Of a DNA stretch of 42,769 nt, positions 1 through 10,237 are shown one piece after another. Each line of letters starts with the position of its first letter. Positions within the stretch are counted from its first letter, which is position 1. The stretch is from Planctomycetota bacterium (GTDB lineage: Bacteria; Planctomycetota; Planctomycetia; Pirellulales; UBA1268). The DNA is taken from assembly GCA_003671185.1 (NCBI GenBank), contig QWPN01000034.1, positions 1 to 42,769 on the forward strand, given 5' to 3'. Position numbers and translations under genes: made by a program. The notes under the pieces are model-generated. The model worked only from the letters and a program-made list of their open reading frames with translations. It made no database searches and was not told where the DNA came from.

Positions 1-74
1 AGGTCGCGCGAGATGGCGAACACGGCCTCTACTTCGGCGGCCGACATGTCTTCAGGAACGATCAGGTGGCGCAT
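1..74 (-). CDS. argF: Ornithine carbamoyltransferase, N-terminal fragment
   Basis: Only the first 24 codons lie in the window; the gene continues past base 1. The start MRHLIVPEDMSAAEVEAVF resembles the usual opening of ornithine carbamoyltransferases (MRHF-LS--DLS--E---L), where the DLS helix precedes the carbamoyl-phosphate domain. The enzyme would make citrulline from ornithine and carbamoyl phosphate. It lies directly downstream of argB and argD on the same strand, the expected arginine order. A 151-base gap with its own -10-like box suggests it can also be transcribed separately. No strong ribosome binding site is visible. The identification rests on a short stretch plus context. Confidence 0.72.
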   Translation of the reverse strand, partial: MRHLIVPEDMSAAEVEAVFAISRD

Positions 75-107
75 GAACGGCGGGCCCGGACCGGGGAAAA
101 AACTCGG

Positions 108-115
108 ATTCTAGC
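108..115 (-). promoter_or_regulatory. Candidate -10 box for argF
   Basis: On the minus strand this reads GCTAGAAT, about 34 bases before the argF start. The same GCTA-type box recurs upstream of rpsA and other genes here. A convincing -35 hexamer is not visible at 16-18 bases, so this is a moderate call. Confidence 0.4.
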
Positions 116-225
116 ATCGCCGTCGCCGGGAGGCGAAACCGCTTGATCCGCGGGTGCATCGCAGCGGATGACCACGGGTGTGGTCGCGCGGAGCCGGGGT
201 CGCACGCGGCTTTTTCCGCGGCCTG

Positions 226-1452
226 TCAGCCGCGAGAAGCCACTTCCATGATCGCCTCGGCGAGCGTCTCACAGCCCTCCTCGACATCGGCTTCGGTGAT
301 GGTCATGGCGGGCAGGAGGCGGATGACACGGCCCTGCGTGCAGTTGACCAGCAGGTTCCGCTCCAGGCAGGCCTGCACCACGGCCGCGCCGTCGATCGTC
401 AACTCCACGCCGATCATCATCCCCATCACGCGCACGTCGCGGACGGCGTCGCAGCGCTCCTTGAGGGCGGCGAGACGCTCGCGGAAGGCTGCCGCGGCAC
501 GATCGACATGATCCAGAAGCCCCTCGTCCTCGATCATGCGGATGGCGGCGATGCCCGCCGCGGCTGCCACGGGATTGCCGCCGAACGTGGCGGCGTGCAT
601 GCCGGGCCGCAGGTGCCGGGCCAGATCGGCCGTGGTCAGCATGGCGCCGCCGGCAATGCCGGCGCAGAGGCTCTTGGCGAGTGTGATCACGTCGGGCACG
701 ACGCCGAAGTGCTGGTAGCCGAACCATTTGCCAGTCCGCCCACAGCCGCACTGCACCTCGTCGAACACCAGCAGCAGGTCCCGTTCGTCGGCGATCCGTC
801 GCAGGCCCTGGAGGAAGCCCTCGGGGGCCGGCACCACGCCCCCTTCACCGAGAATCGGCTCCACGAGGATGCCGCCGGTACGGTCGTCGACGAGCTTTTC
901 CACGGCGTCCAGGTCGCCGTGCGGCGCGTAGTGGAAGCCGGCCAGCATCGGCCCCAGGCCCTCGTGATACTTGGGCTGCGCCGTGGCCGTCACGCTGCCC
1001 ATGGTGCGGCCGTGGAAGCCGCCCTGGAAGGTGATGATCTTGTAACGCTCGCCGCCGGAGCGGAGCCGCACGAGCTTGATGGCCGCCTCGTTGGCCTCCG
1101 TGCCGGAGTTGCAGAAGAATGCCTGGCCGCCGAAGGAACGCTCCGACAGCAGGCGGGCCCACTCCCCCTGGGGCTCGGTGTACCAGGTGTTGGGCACGTG
1201 GATCAGCCGGGCCACCTGCTCCTGCACGGCGCGGACGACCGGCCCCGGGCAATGCCCCAGCAGGTTGCAGCCCCAGCCCGGGAACAGGTCGAGGTACTCG
1301 TTGCCCTCGGCGTCCCAGACCCGCGAACCCTCGCCACGGACCAGGCACACGGGAAAGCGCTTGTAGTTGGGGACGACGTAACGGCTGAACACGTCGATCA
1401 CGGCCTGTGTCTTGGTGCCGACGGGGCGGGACGCGGAGTCGATCGTGGCCAT
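226..1452 (-). CDS. argD: Acetylornithine aminotransferase
   Basis: 408-residue class-III PLP aminotransferase that converts N-acetylglutamate semialdehyde to N-acetylornithine using glutamate as amino donor. Visible motifs are NSGTEANE (residues 115-122) for phosphate binding, FDEVQCGCGRTGK (230-242) with the PLP-pyridine Asp, and the Schiff-base Lys in ITLAKSL (Lys260). Length fits ArgD, and the location between argB and argF favours ArgD over other omega-aminotransferases. The ATG at 1452 has a GGAG seven bases upstream. It lies 40 bases after argB and is probably cotranscribed with it. The ancestral enzyme can also act on succinyl-diaminopimelate; this cannot be told from sequence. Confidence 0.93.
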   Translation of the reverse strand: MATIDSASRPVGTKTQAVIDVFSRYVVPNYKRFPVCLVRGEGSRVWDAEGNEYLDLFPGWGCNLLGHCPGPVVRAVQEQVARLIHVPNTWYTEPQGEWARLLSERSFGGQAFFCNSGTEANEAAIKLVRLRSGGERYKIITFQGGFHGRTMGSVTATAQPKYHEGLGPMLAGFHYAPHGDLDAVEKLVDDRTGGILVEPILGEGGVVPAPEGFLQGLRRIADERDLLLVFDEVQCGCGRTGKWFGYQHFGVVPDVITLAKSLCAGIAGGAMLTTADLARHLRPGMHAATFGGNPVAAAAGIAAIRMIEDEGLLDHVDRAAAAFRERLAALKERCDAVRDVRVMGMMIGVELTIDGAAVVQACLERNLLVNCTQGRVIRLLPAMTITEADVEEGCETLAEAIMEVASRG

Positions 1453-1492
1453 GGGAGGGCTCCGAAGGGTGTTGCCGTGTGAGGTGAGCTGG

Positions 1493-2443
1493 TTAGCGGG
1501 CGTTGGCCGCGGCGGCCGGCCGCGACGCAGCCGCCAGTGCGTCGTCGCGGATCAACTCCGTGCCCACGCCGCTGGTGGTGTAGATCTCCAGCAGCAGCGA
1601 GTGGCGCAGCCGGCCGTCGATGATGTGGATTTTCCGCACACCCTGCTCGAGCGTGGCGAGGCAGCCCTCGATCTTGGGGATCATGCCGGCGGCGATGGTG
1701 CCGTCGGCGATCAACCGCCGGGCCTCGGCGGCCGTGAGCGAGTGGATCAGGCTTTCGGGGTCGCTCACGTCACGCAGCACGCCGGGGATGTCGGACAGCA
1801 CCACGAGCTTCTCGGCCCCGATCGCGGCGGCCACCGCCGTGGCAGCCGTGTCGGCGTTTACGTTGAGCTTCTGGCCGTCGGCAGCCAGCGCCATCGAGGG
1901 GATCACCGGCACCTGGCCCGCATAGGTGAGGTTGTCGATCGTGAGCCGGTCCACGCGGGTCACCTCTCCCACGTGCCCCAGATCGACCGGTCCACCGGGG
2001 CCGTCGAGCAGCAGTTTCTCGCCGAACAGCACGTTGGTGGAGAGGAAGTTGAGCGACATGGCCCGGCCGCCATATTCCTCGATCCTGGCCACCAGGTCGT
2101 GGTTCAGCTCCGTGGCCAGCACACGTTCCACGATGGCCAGCGTGGCGTCGTCGGTGTAGCGCCGGCCCTGCACGAACCGCGGTTCGATGCCCGCCGCATC
2201 CATCGCGCGGCTGATCGCCTTGCCGCCCCCGTGCACGACGACGATGCGCATGCCCAGCGTCGACATGAACACGATGTCGATGAGCAGGTGGCGGAGCGAA
2301 TCCGGGTGCTCGACGACGCTACCGCCGAGTTTGATGACGGTGGTCGTGTCGCGGAACTTGCGGATCCAGCCCAGGGCCTCGATGAGCGAATCTGCCTTCT
2401 GGATCGCCTTCTGTTGGGCCTTGCTGACGGGGGTGGCGGGCAC
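1493..2443 (-). CDS. argB: Acetylglutamate kinase
   Basis: 316-residue amino-acid kinase that phosphorylates N-acetylglutamate, the second step of arginine synthesis. It shows KLGGS (38-42) and HGGGK (71-75), which bind ATP phosphates and substrate, and the LNVNADTAA segment. An N-terminal helix ([16 protein letters not shown]) precedes the kinase core; in this family that helix is typical of hexameric, arginine-feedback-inhibited enzymes, so arginine inhibition is inferred. The start is GTG at 2443, with AAGGA 11 bases upstream. It is first in the argB-argD-(argF) run. Confidence 0.95.
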   Translation of the reverse strand: MPATPVSKAQQKAIQKADSLIEALGWIRKFRDTTTVIKLGGSVVEHPDSLRHLLIDIVFMSTLGMRIVVVHGGGKAISRAMDAAGIEPRFVQGRRYTDDATLAIVERVLATELNHDLVARIEEYGGRAMSLNFLSTNVLFGEKLLLDGPGGPVDLGHVGEVTRVDRLTIDNLTYAGQVPVIPSMALAADGQKLNVNADTAATAVAAAIGAEKLVVLSDIPGVLRDVSDPESLIHSLTAAEARRLIADGTIAAGMIPKIEGCLATLEQGVRKIHIIDGRLRHSLLLEIYTTSGVGTELIRDDALAAASRPAAAANAR

Positions 2444-2494
2444 GTCTCGGACGATCCTTGAGTCGAGGGGCGGAGGCCGGAGGAGCGATCCAAG

Positions 2495-2503
2495 ATTCTA
2501 TCA
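2495..2503 (-). promoter_or_regulatory. Candidate extended -10 promoter of argBD
   Basis: The minus strand reads TGATAGAAT, an extended -10 form (TGnTATAAT), about 52 bases before the argB GTG start. No good -35 hexamer is seen, which is acceptable for extended -10 promoters. No clear ARG box was recognised nearby. Confidence 0.4.
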
Positions 2504-2635
2504 ACCGCACCGGGCTTGGGTACGTGCCTGCACGGGCAGCGGCCGTGACAATGCCGGCTGACCGGAAGGCCGCCTGTTCCTGCCGCCGACCCGGCACGGC
2601 CCGCCGGGCGGGAAACACGCCGCACGGTCCCCTTT

Positions 2636-4198
2636 TCAGAACATCACGAACAGTTGCGTCTGGATCGCCGTGCCGGTGTACCCGGCCCGGTACGGGTAGA
2701 GGAAGTTCTGGGCAGGGTTGCGATTCATGTACAAGGCCTCGAGCGTGAGCCGAGCCTGCCGCGACTTCTTCAGGTACCAGTTGAGACCGCCGCCGTACTC
2801 CTGTCCCGTGCCGTAGGGACCGGTGATGGCACTCGACCGGGCGTAGGCCTCGTACGTCCGCGGCACGAAGCACCACGACAGGTACCCCAGGCCGCCGTGG
2901 TCGAACATGCTCGAGCTGTTGAAGGGGCCGTCGCCCCTGAAGTCGTCGAGCCCGCGAAAGTAATACTCGAAGTTGAGGCCGACGCCCCGCCACTTCCAGC
3001 CGGCGTCCACCGTGGCGAGCCGGTAGCGGAAGCGGTCGACTTGGGTGCCCGTCCCGAGGGCGCCTCGCAGGGTGAGCGGCGTGCCGTCGGAGAGCCGCAC
3101 GATCGTGTCTTCCGGATTGCTGCCCTGGATCGGCAGCGAATAGCTGAGCGCGTAGACGCCGCTCGTGCCCAGGCGGATGACGGGGTCGTCGTGATGCTCC
3201 ATGTCGGAGTAGCCGAAGCCAAAGTTGCCCAGCGGTTCCCACCAGGTATTGCCCGCCCAGGCCATCGACGTGCCGCGGCGGAGGACGCCGGTCGAGCCGC
3301 CGTCGATCGCGTTCCAGACGCCGGCTCGGTAGTGCAGCGACTCGTCGAGGATGGAACCCTGTGCCAGCACGCCCGGGCTGTAGCCGGGTCGGAAGAAGGT
3401 GTTGGCCATGCTGCCGTCGATGCCCAGCCGCCAGGCCGTCTGATCGACCCATTCCCGTGAACCGGGCACGATCGTCACGCCGCCACCCAGCGTGGCCGCG
3501 TCGCTGAATTTCCAGCCCACCATGCCGATCGGCACGACACCGCTGCGAATGCCCACGTTGGACGTGCCGAACAACGCGAAGAAATAGAGCAGTCGCTCGT
3601 CGACGACGTGGCCCGTGAACGAGAGCAGGAAGCGGTTGATATTGAAGGTGTTGATGTTGTTCACCGGCAGCGTGGTGCCGGCCGAGTTGGTCCACTGCGT
3701 GGCGTCACGGGCAAACTCGAGCCAGCGCAGTTGCAAGAAGCCGCCGAGGGCCATCGCAAAGGGGAACTCGCCGCGGCGCGAATCGTTCTTGAGCAGCAGT
3801 AGGCCCTTGGGCGGGGCGAGATCGGTCATCGGGATGTAACGCGGCCGGGGGATGCCCGCCAGCCGCGCTGCCACCATCTCGTCGACGAGCGCCCGCAGCT
3901 GCGCTTCCTGTGCCGGATCCTGGTGCAGGATCGAGTCCTCGAGGTACTGGGCCTCCTCGATGCCCATGCTCGAGCCGACGGGGCCAGCGGACTCCGCGCC
4001 GTCCGTGTGGTCGATAGCGGTGGGCTCTTCCTCCGGATCGACCTGCAGCGCCCGGGGCGGTTCCCTCACGCCAATCAGCGAGACGTCTTCCCACGGGTCG
4101 GCGCGGGCGCACGCCATGACGGCGCAGACGGCCACCAGCACCCAGCCCGGAAGCCGGGAATCGGTCTGAACACGCACAAAACGCTGGCTGTGGCGCAT
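2636..4198 (-). CDS. OprO/OprP-like outer-membrane porin
   Basis: 520-residue exported protein. The N-terminus has a basic region and a hydrophobic run (WVLVAVCAVMACARA), a plausible signal peptide. Residues around 80-115 are helical and charged, then a long beta-rich region begins with a segment like NINRFLLSFTGHVVDERLLYFF, which resembles the first strands of phosphate-selective (OprO/P) porins. Alternating aromatic and polar strands continue to the end, and the chain finishes LFVMF with a C-terminal Phe, the classic barrel-assembly signal. Substrate is unknown. It diverges from lysR-gltBD, so the 4199-4528 gap probably holds promoters for both. Family call is moderate; outer-membrane barrel is more secure. 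Confidence 0.68.
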   Translation of the reverse strand: MRHSQRFVRVQTDSRLPGWVLVAVCAVMACARADPWEDVSLIGVREPPRALQVDPEEEPTAIDHTDGAESAGPVGSSMGIEEAQYLEDSILHQDPAQEAQLRALVDEMVAARLAGIPRPRYIPMTDLAPPKGLLLLKNDSRRGEFPFAMALGGFLQLRWLEFARDATQWTNSAGTTLPVNNINTFNINRFLLSFTGHVVDERLLYFFALFGTSNVGIRSGVVPIGMVGWKFSDAATLGGGVTIVPGSREWVDQTAWRLGIDGSMANTFFRPGYSPGVLAQGSILDESLHYRAGVWNAIDGGSTGVLRRGTSMAWAGNTWWEPLGNFGFGYSDMEHHDDPVIRLGTSGVYALSYSLPIQGSNPEDTIVRLSDGTPLTLRGALGTGTQVDRFRYRLATVDAGWKWRGVGLNFEYYFRGLDDFRGDGPFNSSSMFDHGGLGYLSWCFVPRTYEAYARSSAITGPYGTGQEYGGGLNWYLKKSRQARLTLEALYMNRNPAQNFLYPYRAGYTGTAIQTQLFVMF

Positions 4199-4405
4199 GG
4201 TGAACCAGCATCACCATCGGGTCCGGATGCACCGGTCGTGCAGCCTTTTCGGGGTGGGCAAGTTGGGGGGGAGGCGTGGTTTTCTGGATTCTTCGGTCCG
4301 GTCCATGGCCGTTCCGCCCGCGCCACCCCCAGTGCTGCCCAGCGACCCGGCTGGCTTTTGCGGATCACGTCAGCTGCCGGTCGCGGAGTTCAGCCGCTGT
4401 GCCGC

Positions 4406-4433
4406 TTGACGCCCGACCGATTCCCGCTACCCT
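4406..4433 (+). promoter_or_regulatory. Candidate promoter of lysR-gltBD
   Basis: TTGACG at 4406-4411 is followed after 16 bases by TACCCT (4428-4433), with GC before it giving the GCTACCCT form. The same GCTACCCT with a perfect TTGACA 16 bases away is found upstream of the Cys-rich gene (21687-21714). A competing -10, TATGAAT at 4444-4450, overlaps the inverted repeats; if that one is used, the repeats would be operator DNA rather than leader RNA. Confidence 0.42.
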
Positions 4434-4478
4434 GCATTTGGTTTATGAATGATGCAGGGCGGCATCATTCGTTTTTTT
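4430..4478 (+). terminator. Candidate attenuator: antiterminator and terminator hairpins
   Basis: Two mutually exclusive perfect stems are visible. CCCTGCAT (4430-4437) pairs with ATGCAGGG (4452-4459). GAATGATGC (4447-4455) pairs with GCATCATTC (4462-4470) around a six-base loop and is followed by G and seven T residues (4472-4478), as in an intrinsic terminator. No plus-strand gene lies upstream for it to terminate, so it may control read-through into lysR-gltBD. Alternatively, the repeats are a LysR-type operator at the promoter. The spacing does not match T-N11-A exactly. Confidence 0.45.
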
Positions 4479-4528
4479 CATCACGGAGGGTGGCGTTGGC
4501 CGCTGAATCGTTCCTCAGGCGGCTGGGC

Positions 4529-5461
4529 ATGAACCTCAAGTCTCTCAAGATCTTCTGCGACATCATCACCCGGCGGAGTTTCTCCCGCGCGGCCGAGGAC
4601 AACGGCGTGTCCCAGTCGAACGCCAGCCAGGTGGTGAGCCAGTTGGAGGGGCATTTGGGGGTGCGGTTGATCGAGCGGTCGAAGCGGCCGCTCATGCCCA
4701 CCCGCGAAGGGCAGGTGTTCTTCGATGGCTGCCGCAAGGTCATCGCCCAATACGACGCCCTCGAAGACCAGGTGCGGACGCTTCATGCCGAGGTGGCCGG
4801 CCGCGTCCGCGTGGCGGCGATCTACTCCGTGGGGCTTCACCACATGAGCCGCTACGTTCAGGAGTTCATGAGCCGCCACCCGAAGGCCAACGTGCGGCTG
4901 GAATACCTTCATCCCGACCGAGTGCTCGAATCGGTGGAGGAGGGGCAGGCCGATATCGGCATCGTGAGCTATCCGCGCAGCACGCGTTCGATCGAGGCGG
5001 AGCCATGGCGCGAGGAACCGATCGTGCTCGTGTGCGCCCCGGGCAACCCGTTCGCCGGTCGCGTCCAAGTGGCGCTGGAAGAACTTCACGGCCAGCGGAT
5101 GGTGGGCTTTGATCCTCACCTGGTGATCCGTCACGAACTCGACCGGGCGATCGCCACCCACGCTGCCGAGCCGAACGTGGTGATGGAGTTCGACAACATC
5201 GAAACCATCAAGCGGGCCGTGGAGATCGACGCCGGCGTGGCCCTCCTGCCCGAGCCAACCGTCGGCCGCGAGGTGGCCGCCGGCACGCTGGTGACGGTGC
5301 GGCTCGCAGTGGACGAACTGGTTCGTCCACTGGGCATCATCCATGCCAGAGGCAAGCCCCTCGCCCCCACCGCCGCTCGATTCGTCGACCTCCTCCGCGG
5401 CCACGCCAACGACGTGGAAACCGCGGCGGACGCGAGCCGGATGCTCGCCGCCCACACCTGA
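4529..5461 (+). CDS. LysR-family transcriptional regulator, likely gltBD regulator
   Basis: 310 residues. The N-terminal winged HTH opens MNLKSLKIFCDIITRRSFSR and includes AAEDNGVSQSNASQVVSQLE and GVRLIERSKRPLMPTREG, standard for LysR proteins. Residues ~90-300 form the effector domain (VRVAAIYSVGLHHM, ADIGIVSYP). ATG 4529 is chosen because LysR proteins start at this point. However, a TTG at 4496 in frame has a much better ribosome binding site (GGAGGG, 5 bases away) and would add 11 residues. It sits 36 bases before gltB on the same strand; LysR protein GltC controls glutamate synthase in Bacillus, so control of gltBD here is an inference from position. Confidence 0.85.
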   Translation: MNLKSLKIFCDIITRRSFSRAAEDNGVSQSNASQVVSQLEGHLGVRLIERSKRPLMPTREGQVFFDGCRKVIAQYDALEDQVRTLHAEVAGRVRVAAIYSVGLHHMSRYVQEFMSRHPKANVRLEYLHPDRVLESVEEGQADIGIVSYPRSTRSIEAEPWREEPIVLVCAPGNPFAGRVQVALEELHGQRMVGFDPHLVIRHELDRAIATHAAEPNVVMEFDNIETIKRAVEIDAGVALLPEPTVGREVAAGTLVTVRLAVDELVRPLGIIHARGKPLAPTAARFVDLLRGHANDVETAADASRMLAAHT

Positions 5462-5497
5462 TCCCCTCTCCAGCACGCCTCTCGCACGAGTACCGCC

Positions 5498-8400
5498 ATG
5501 ACGCGATCCCCAGGATTTCCCCGGCCCCAGGGCCTCTACGATCCGGCCAACGAACACGACGCCTGCGGCGTGGGTTTCGTCGTCAACATGCATGGCCGCA
5601 AGAGCCATGGCATCGTGCGGCAGGGGCTCGAGGTGCTGGAGAACCTCGCCCACCGCGGCGCCTGTGGCTGCGACCCGCTCACCGGGGACGGCGCCGGCAT
5701 CCTCATGCAGATGCCGCAGGAATTCTTCACGGCCGTCACGCCCCAGGCCGGGATCAGGCTGCCGAACCCCGGCGACTGGGCCGTGGGCAACATCTTCCTG
5801 CCGCCATCGGACGGTGACCGGGAGGCGGCCGAGGGCTTCTTCGAGAAAGTGTGTCGCGAGGAGGGGCTCGAGTTCCTCGGCTGGCGAACCGTGCCCACCG
5901 ACAACCGCTCCATCGGCGGCACCGCCCGCGAGGTCGAACCCATCGTCCGTCAGGCCTTCGTGGGCCGCGGCAGCAAGGTTTCCCGCGACCACTTCGAATG
6001 GAAGCTGTTCGTGCTGCGGAAGCGGTTCGGGATCACGATCGGCACGCTGGGCCTCACCGAACATGCGTTCGTCTACGTCTGTTCGCTGTCATCGAAGACA
6101 CTCGTCTACAAGGGTTTGCTGCTCGCCGACCAGGTGGACAAGTACTATCCCGATCTTTCCGACGAACGGCTGACGAGCGCCCTGGCCCTTGTCCACCAGC
6201 GCTACAGCACGAACACGTTCCCCACCTGGGACCTGGCCCACCCCTTCCGCTACATCGCCCACAACGGCGAAATCAACACGGTTCGCGGCAATACGAACTG
6301 GATGCACGCCCGGGAGAGCATGCTCGCACACCCGGTGTTCGGACCCGATCTGGAGAAGATCAAGCCTGTGATCCGCGAGGGTGGGAGTGACTCGGCCACA
6401 TTCGACAACGTGCTGGAACTGCTCGTCATGGCCGGCCGGCCCATCGAGGAGGCCGTGAGCATGTGCATCCCGGAGCCCTGGAGCGGCCACGAGAGCATGG
6501 CCGACGAACTCAAGGCGTACTACGAGTTCCAGGCTTGCCTGATGGAGCCCTGGGACGGGCCGGCGGCGATCGCGTTCACCGACGGCACCCGGATCGGGGC
6601 CACGCTCGACCGGAACGGCCTGCGGCCCGGCCGCTGGTGGCAGATGAAGGACGGACTCGTCGTCATGGCCAGCGAGGCGGGCGTGCTGCAGTTGCCGCCG
6701 GGAGAGGTCGTGCGCAAGGGCCGGCTGCGGCCGGGCCGCATGTTCCTCGTCGACACGCGGGAAGGCCGCATCGTCGAGGACGACGAGATCAAGCGGAAAC
6801 TGGCCACGGCGCGGCCCTGGCGGGAATGGCTGACGTCCAATCAGGTCCGTCTGGATGCGGTCGCCGATCCGGCTGGCGTCGCTGAGGTCACGAAGAACCG
6901 GTCCGTCATGTCCGATGAACTGCTCGCGGCCGGCGGCGACGGCGCACCCCATGCAGTCGACCCCTGGCGGGCGGCCGGTGTGGCCGGTGAACAGTCGAGC
7001 CTGCTCGAACTGCAGCGGGCTCACGGCTACACGTTGGAGGATCTGAAGGTGATCCTCGCCCCCATGGCCACTGACGGTGCGGAGCCGATCGGCTCGATGG
7101 GCAACGACACGCCGCTGGCCGTGCTCTCCGACCGGCCCCAATTGCTCGCCAACTACTTCAAGCAGCTCTTTGCGCAGGTCACCAACCCGCCGCTGGACGC
7201 CATTCGCGAGGAGATCATCACTTCGATGATCACCACGATCGGAAGCGAGGGGAACCTGCTCGACTCGACGCCCGAGCAGTCACGCCTGTTGCGCCTGGAG
7301 ACGCCGGTGATCAGCAACGCGGAATGCGGGCGGATCAAGGCCCTGAACCAGCCGGGACTCGTGGCGAAGACGCTCTCGCTGCTGTTTCCGGCGGCGGCCG
7401 GCGCGGCCGGCATGCGCCAGCGACTCGATGAACTGCGGGCCGAGGCCGCGGGGGCCATCGGGGCGGGGGCCACGATCCTCGTCCTCTCCGACCGGGGCGT
7501 GTCCCGGGATGCGGCGGCCGTGCCGGCGTTGCTGGCCACGGCGGGCGTGCATCACCACCTGGTGCGCGAGGGCACGCGAACGCGCTGTGGCCTCGTGGTG
7601 GAGACGGGCGAGGCCCGCGAGGTGCAGCACTTCGCCCTGCTCACCGGGTACGGTGCCGGAGCGGTGAATCCCTTCCTCGCCTTCGCCACGATCGACCAGA
7701 TGCAGGCCGAGCGGATCGTCTCCGCCGACATCCCCCGGGAAAAGCTCCACAAGAACTTCGTCAAGGCGGCCACGAAGGGACTGCTCAAGGTGATGAGCAA
7801 GATGGGCATCTCCACGCAGCAGAGCTATCGCGGCGCGCAGATCTTCGAAGCCGTGGGCCTCGAGCGGGCCCTGGTCGACGAGTTCTTCACCCGCACGCCC
7901 AGCCGCATCGGCGGCATCGGGCTGCAGGGGGTGGCCGACGAGACGCTGCGTCGGCACGAGCACGCCTGGCCGCGGACCAACGTCCCCAGCGTCCTCGAAC
8001 TCGACGTGGGCGGCCGCTACCAGTGGCGGCGCAAGGGGGAGGCCCACGTGCTCTCGCCCGACGTGGTGGCCAGCCTGCAGCGGTCGACGCAGATCAACAG
8101 TCGCGCCGAGTTCAAGAAATACCAGCAGCTGATCGACGAGCAGCAGACGAAGCTGCTCACGCTGCGCGGCCTGCTCGACTTCCAGTGGGCGGTGCAGGCG
8201 ATCCCGCTCGACGAGGTGGAGCCGGCCAAGGAGATCGTCAGGAGGTTCGCCACGGGCGCGATGTCGTACGGTTCGATCTCCAAGGAGGCGCACGAGACGC
8301 TGGCGATCGCCATGAACCGGCTCGGCGGCTGGAGCAACACCGGCGAGGGCGGCGAGGACCCGGTGCGCTACCAGCCCGACCCATCCGGTGACAGCAAGAA

Positions 8401-10168
8401 CTCCAAGATCAAGCAGGTGGCCAGCGGCCGCTTTGGCGTCACGAGCCTGTACCTGGTCAACGCCAAGGAACTGCAGATCAAGATGGCCCAGGGGGCGAAG
8501 CCTGGCGAGGGCGGCCAGTTGCCCGGGCACAAGGTCGATCGGGAGATCGCCCGCATCCGCCACTCGACGCCGGGCGTGGGGCTGATCTCGCCACCGCCGC
8601 ATCACGACATCTATTCGATCGAGGATCTGGCCCAGCTGATCCACGACCTGAAGAACGCCAACCACCAGGCCCGGATCAGCGTGAAACTCGTGGCCGAGGT
8701 GGGCGTGGGCACGGTCGCGGCAGGCGTGTCGAAGGGCAAGGCCGACGTCGTGCTGATCTCGGGTCACGACGGCGGGACGGGCGCCAGCCCACAGACCTCG
8801 ATCATGCACGCTGGATTGCCCTGGGAACTCGGGCTCGCCGAGGCGCATCAGGTGCTGGTCATGAACGACCTGCGCGGCAGGATCGTCGTGCAGACCGACG
8901 GCATGATCCGCACCGCCAAGGACGTCGTCATCGCCACGCTGCTGGGCGCCGAAGAATACGGCATCGCCACGGCCTCCCTGGTGGTGATGGGTTGCATCAT
9001 GATGCGCAAGTGCCATCTCAACACCTGCCCGGTGGGGATCGCCACGCAGGATCCGGCATTGCGACAGAAGTTCACGGGACAGCCCGAGCACGTGGTCAAC
9101 TTCTTCTTCATGCTGGCCGAGGAAGTCCGCGAACTGATGGCGAAACTCGGGTTCCGGACCATCGACGAGATGGTGGGCCGCGTCGACCGGCTCGACACCC
9201 GCGCCGCGATCGCCCATTGGAAGGCCAAGGGACTCGACTTCTCCACGATCCTGTACCGTCCGGAGGTTCCGGACCGGGTGAAGACGCACCACGAGGATGC
9301 GCAGGACCACGGCATCGACCAGTCACTCGACATGACGACGCTGCTCGACCTGTGCCGGCCGGCGCTCGACCACAAGCAGCCCGTGAGGCTGGAGTTGCCG
9401 ATCCGGAACATCAACCGCACCGTGGGCACGATCCTCTCCAGCGAGGTGACGCGGCGCTACGGTGCGGGCGGGCTTCCCGACGGCACGATCCAGATTTTCT
9501 TCAAGGGCACGGCGGGCCAGAGCATCCTCGCCTTCGGCGTGCCGGGCGTGACCGTCACGGTGGAAGGTGATGTCAACGATTACTGCGGGAAGGGACTTTC
9601 CGGCGGCCGTGTGATCGTGCGCCCGTCCCGGGACGCGGCGTTCAAGGCCGAAGACAACGTGATCGCCGGCAACGTCGTGGCCTACGGCGCCACCAGCGGC
9701 GAACTGTTCATCCGCGGCGTCTGCGGCGAGCGGTTCTGCGTGCGAAACAGCGGCGCCGAGGCGGTCGTGGAAGGCACGGGCGACCATGGATGCGAATACA
9801 TGACCGGCGGGCGGGCGCTGGTTCTCGGCGAGACGGGACGCAATTTCGCCGCCGGGATGAGCGGTGGCATCGCCTACGTGTGGGATGCGTCGGGAACGTT
9901 CCGGTCGCGGGTCAACGCGGAGATGGTGGAACTGGAGCCGCTCGACGAGGGCGATCTCGCATACGTCAGGTCGCGGATCGAGAAGCACGTGCACTACACC
10001 GACAGCGCCCGCGGCAGGGACATCCTCGAGCGTTGGCCGAGCGAGCAGAAGAAGTTCGTGAAGGTGATGCCGATCGACTACAAGCGGGCGTTGGCGGAAC
10101 TCCGCAAGCTCGCGGATCAGGAGCAGGAAGAAGCCAAGAAAACGGCGTCGGCCGCTGTTTCCGGGTGA
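5498..10168 (+). CDS. gltB: Glutamate synthase large subunit
   Basis: 1556-residue glutamine amidotransferase plus FMN synthase. The glutaminase Cys lies at residue 23 (HDACGVGF) after a 22-residue propeptide that would be cleaved off to free it. The amidotransferase domain shows [18 protein letters not shown]. The FMN domain carries NTGEGGEDP and [12 protein letters not shown]. The 3Fe-4S ligands are in [15 protein letters not shown] (C-x5-C-x4-C). A GXGXG-rich beta-helix domain ([21 protein letters not shown]) ends the protein. Length matches family GltB. It makes two glutamates from glutamine and 2-oxoglutarate with GltD. No clear ribosome binding site precedes the ATG, so coupling to lysR translation is possible. 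Confidence 0.97.
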   Translation: MTRSPGFPRPQGLYDPANEHDACGVGFVVNMHGRKSHGIVRQGLEVLENLAHRGACGCDPLTGDGAGILMQMPQEFFTAVTPQAGIRLPNPGDWAVGNIFLPPSDGDREAAEGFFEKVCREEGLEFLGWRTVPTDNRSIGGTAREVEPIVRQAFVGRGSKVSRDHFEWKLFVLRKRFGITIGTLGLTEHAFVYVCSLSSKTLVYKGLLLADQVDKYYPDLSDERLTSALALVHQRYSTNTFPTWDLAHPFRYIAHNGEINTVRGNTNWMHARESMLAHPVFGPDLEKIKPVIREGGSDSATFDNVLELLVMAGRPIEEAVSMCIPEPWSGHESMADELKAYYEFQACLMEPWDGPAAIAFTDGTRIGATLDRNGLRPGRWWQMKDGLVVMASEAGVLQLPPGEVVRKGRLRPGRMFLVDTREGRIVEDDEIKRKLATARPWREWLTSNQVRLDAVADPAGVAEVTKNRSVMSDELLAAGGDGAPHAVDPWRAAGVAGEQSSLLELQRAHGYTLEDLKVILAPMATDGAEPIGSMGNDTPLAVLSDRPQLLANYFKQLFAQVTNPPLDAIREEIITSMITTIGSEGNLLDSTPEQSRLLRLETPVISNAECGRIKALNQPGLVAKTLSLLFPAAAGAAGMRQRLDELRAEAAGAIGAGATILVLSDRGVSRDAAAVPALLATAGVHHHLVREGTRTRCGLVVETGEAREVQHFALLTGYGAGAVNPFLAFATIDQMQAERIVSADIPREKLHKNFVKAATKGLLKVMSKMGISTQQSYRGAQIFEAVGLERALVDEFFTRTPSRIGGIGLQGVADETLRRHEHAWPRTNVPSVLELDVGGRYQWRRKGEAHVLSPDVVASLQRSTQINSRAEFKKYQQLIDEQQTKLLTLRGLLDFQWAVQAIPLDEVEPAKEIVRRFATGAMSYGSISKEAHETLAIAMNRLGGWSNTGEGGEDPVRYQPDPSGDSKNSKIKQVASGRFGVTSLYLVNAKELQIKMAQGAKPGEGGQLPGHKVDREIARIRHSTPGVGLISPPPHHDIYSIEDLAQLIHDLKNANHQARISVKLVAEVGVGTVAAGVSKGKADVVLISGHDGGTGASPQTSIMHAGLPWELGLAEAHQVLVMNDLRGRIVVQTDGMIRTAKDVVIATLLGAEEYGIATASLVVMGCIMMRKCHLNTCPVGIATQDPALRQKFTGQPEHVVNFFFMLAEEVRELMAKLGFRTIDEMVGRVDRLDTRAAIAHWKAKGLDFSTILYRPEVPDRVKTHHEDAQDHGIDQSLDMTTLLDLCRPALDHKQPVRLELPIRNINRTVGTILSSEVTRRYGAGGLPDGTIQIFFKGTAGQSILAFGVPGVTVTVEGDVNDYCGKGLSGGRVIVRPSRDAAFKAEDNVIAGNVVAYGATSGELFIRGVCGERFCVRNSGAEAVVEGTGDHGCEYMTGGRALVLGETGRNFAAGMSGGIAYVWDASGTFRSRVNAEMVELEPLDEGDLAYVRSRIEKHVHYTDSARGRDILERWPSEQKKFVKVMPIDYKRALAELRKLADQEQEEAKKTASAAVSG

Positions 10169-10173
10169 CGAAG

Positions 10174-10192
10174 GCGGGGCAGGTCGCCCCGC
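10174..10192 (+). other. Intercistronic hairpin between gltB and gltD
   Basis: GCGGGGC and GCCCCGC form a perfect 7-base-pair GC stem with loop AGGTC, five bases after the gltB stop. No T-run follows, so it is unlikely to be a terminator; a role in mRNA stability or in setting the subunit ratio is an inference. Confidence 0.5.
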
Positions 10193-10237
10193 ATGGCCAC
10201 GTTCTGGCGGCAGGCGATATTTTCAGGAGTACGAGAG

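Larger units (their letters stand above)
4199..4528. other. Divergent intergenic region (porin / lysR)
   Basis: A 330-base region with no credible gene. Its right half holds a plus-strand promoter-like pair (4406-4433) and two overlapping inverted repeats with a T-run (4430-4478). A GGAGGG at 4485-4490 could serve a TTG start at 4496 for lysR. No clear minus-strand promoter for the porin gene was recognised in the left half. Confidence 0.6.

Noticed and set aside
4447-4470. Inverted repeat as a canonical LysR T-N11-A box
   Set aside because: The spacer gives T-N10-A at best, so the classical LysR pattern is not met; it is kept only as an alternative to the attenuator.
7280-9310. 676-codon open frame antisense to gltB
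   Set aside because: It is a GC-rich shadow of a certain gene; composition is His/Arg/Gly-rich, with no motif or start context.
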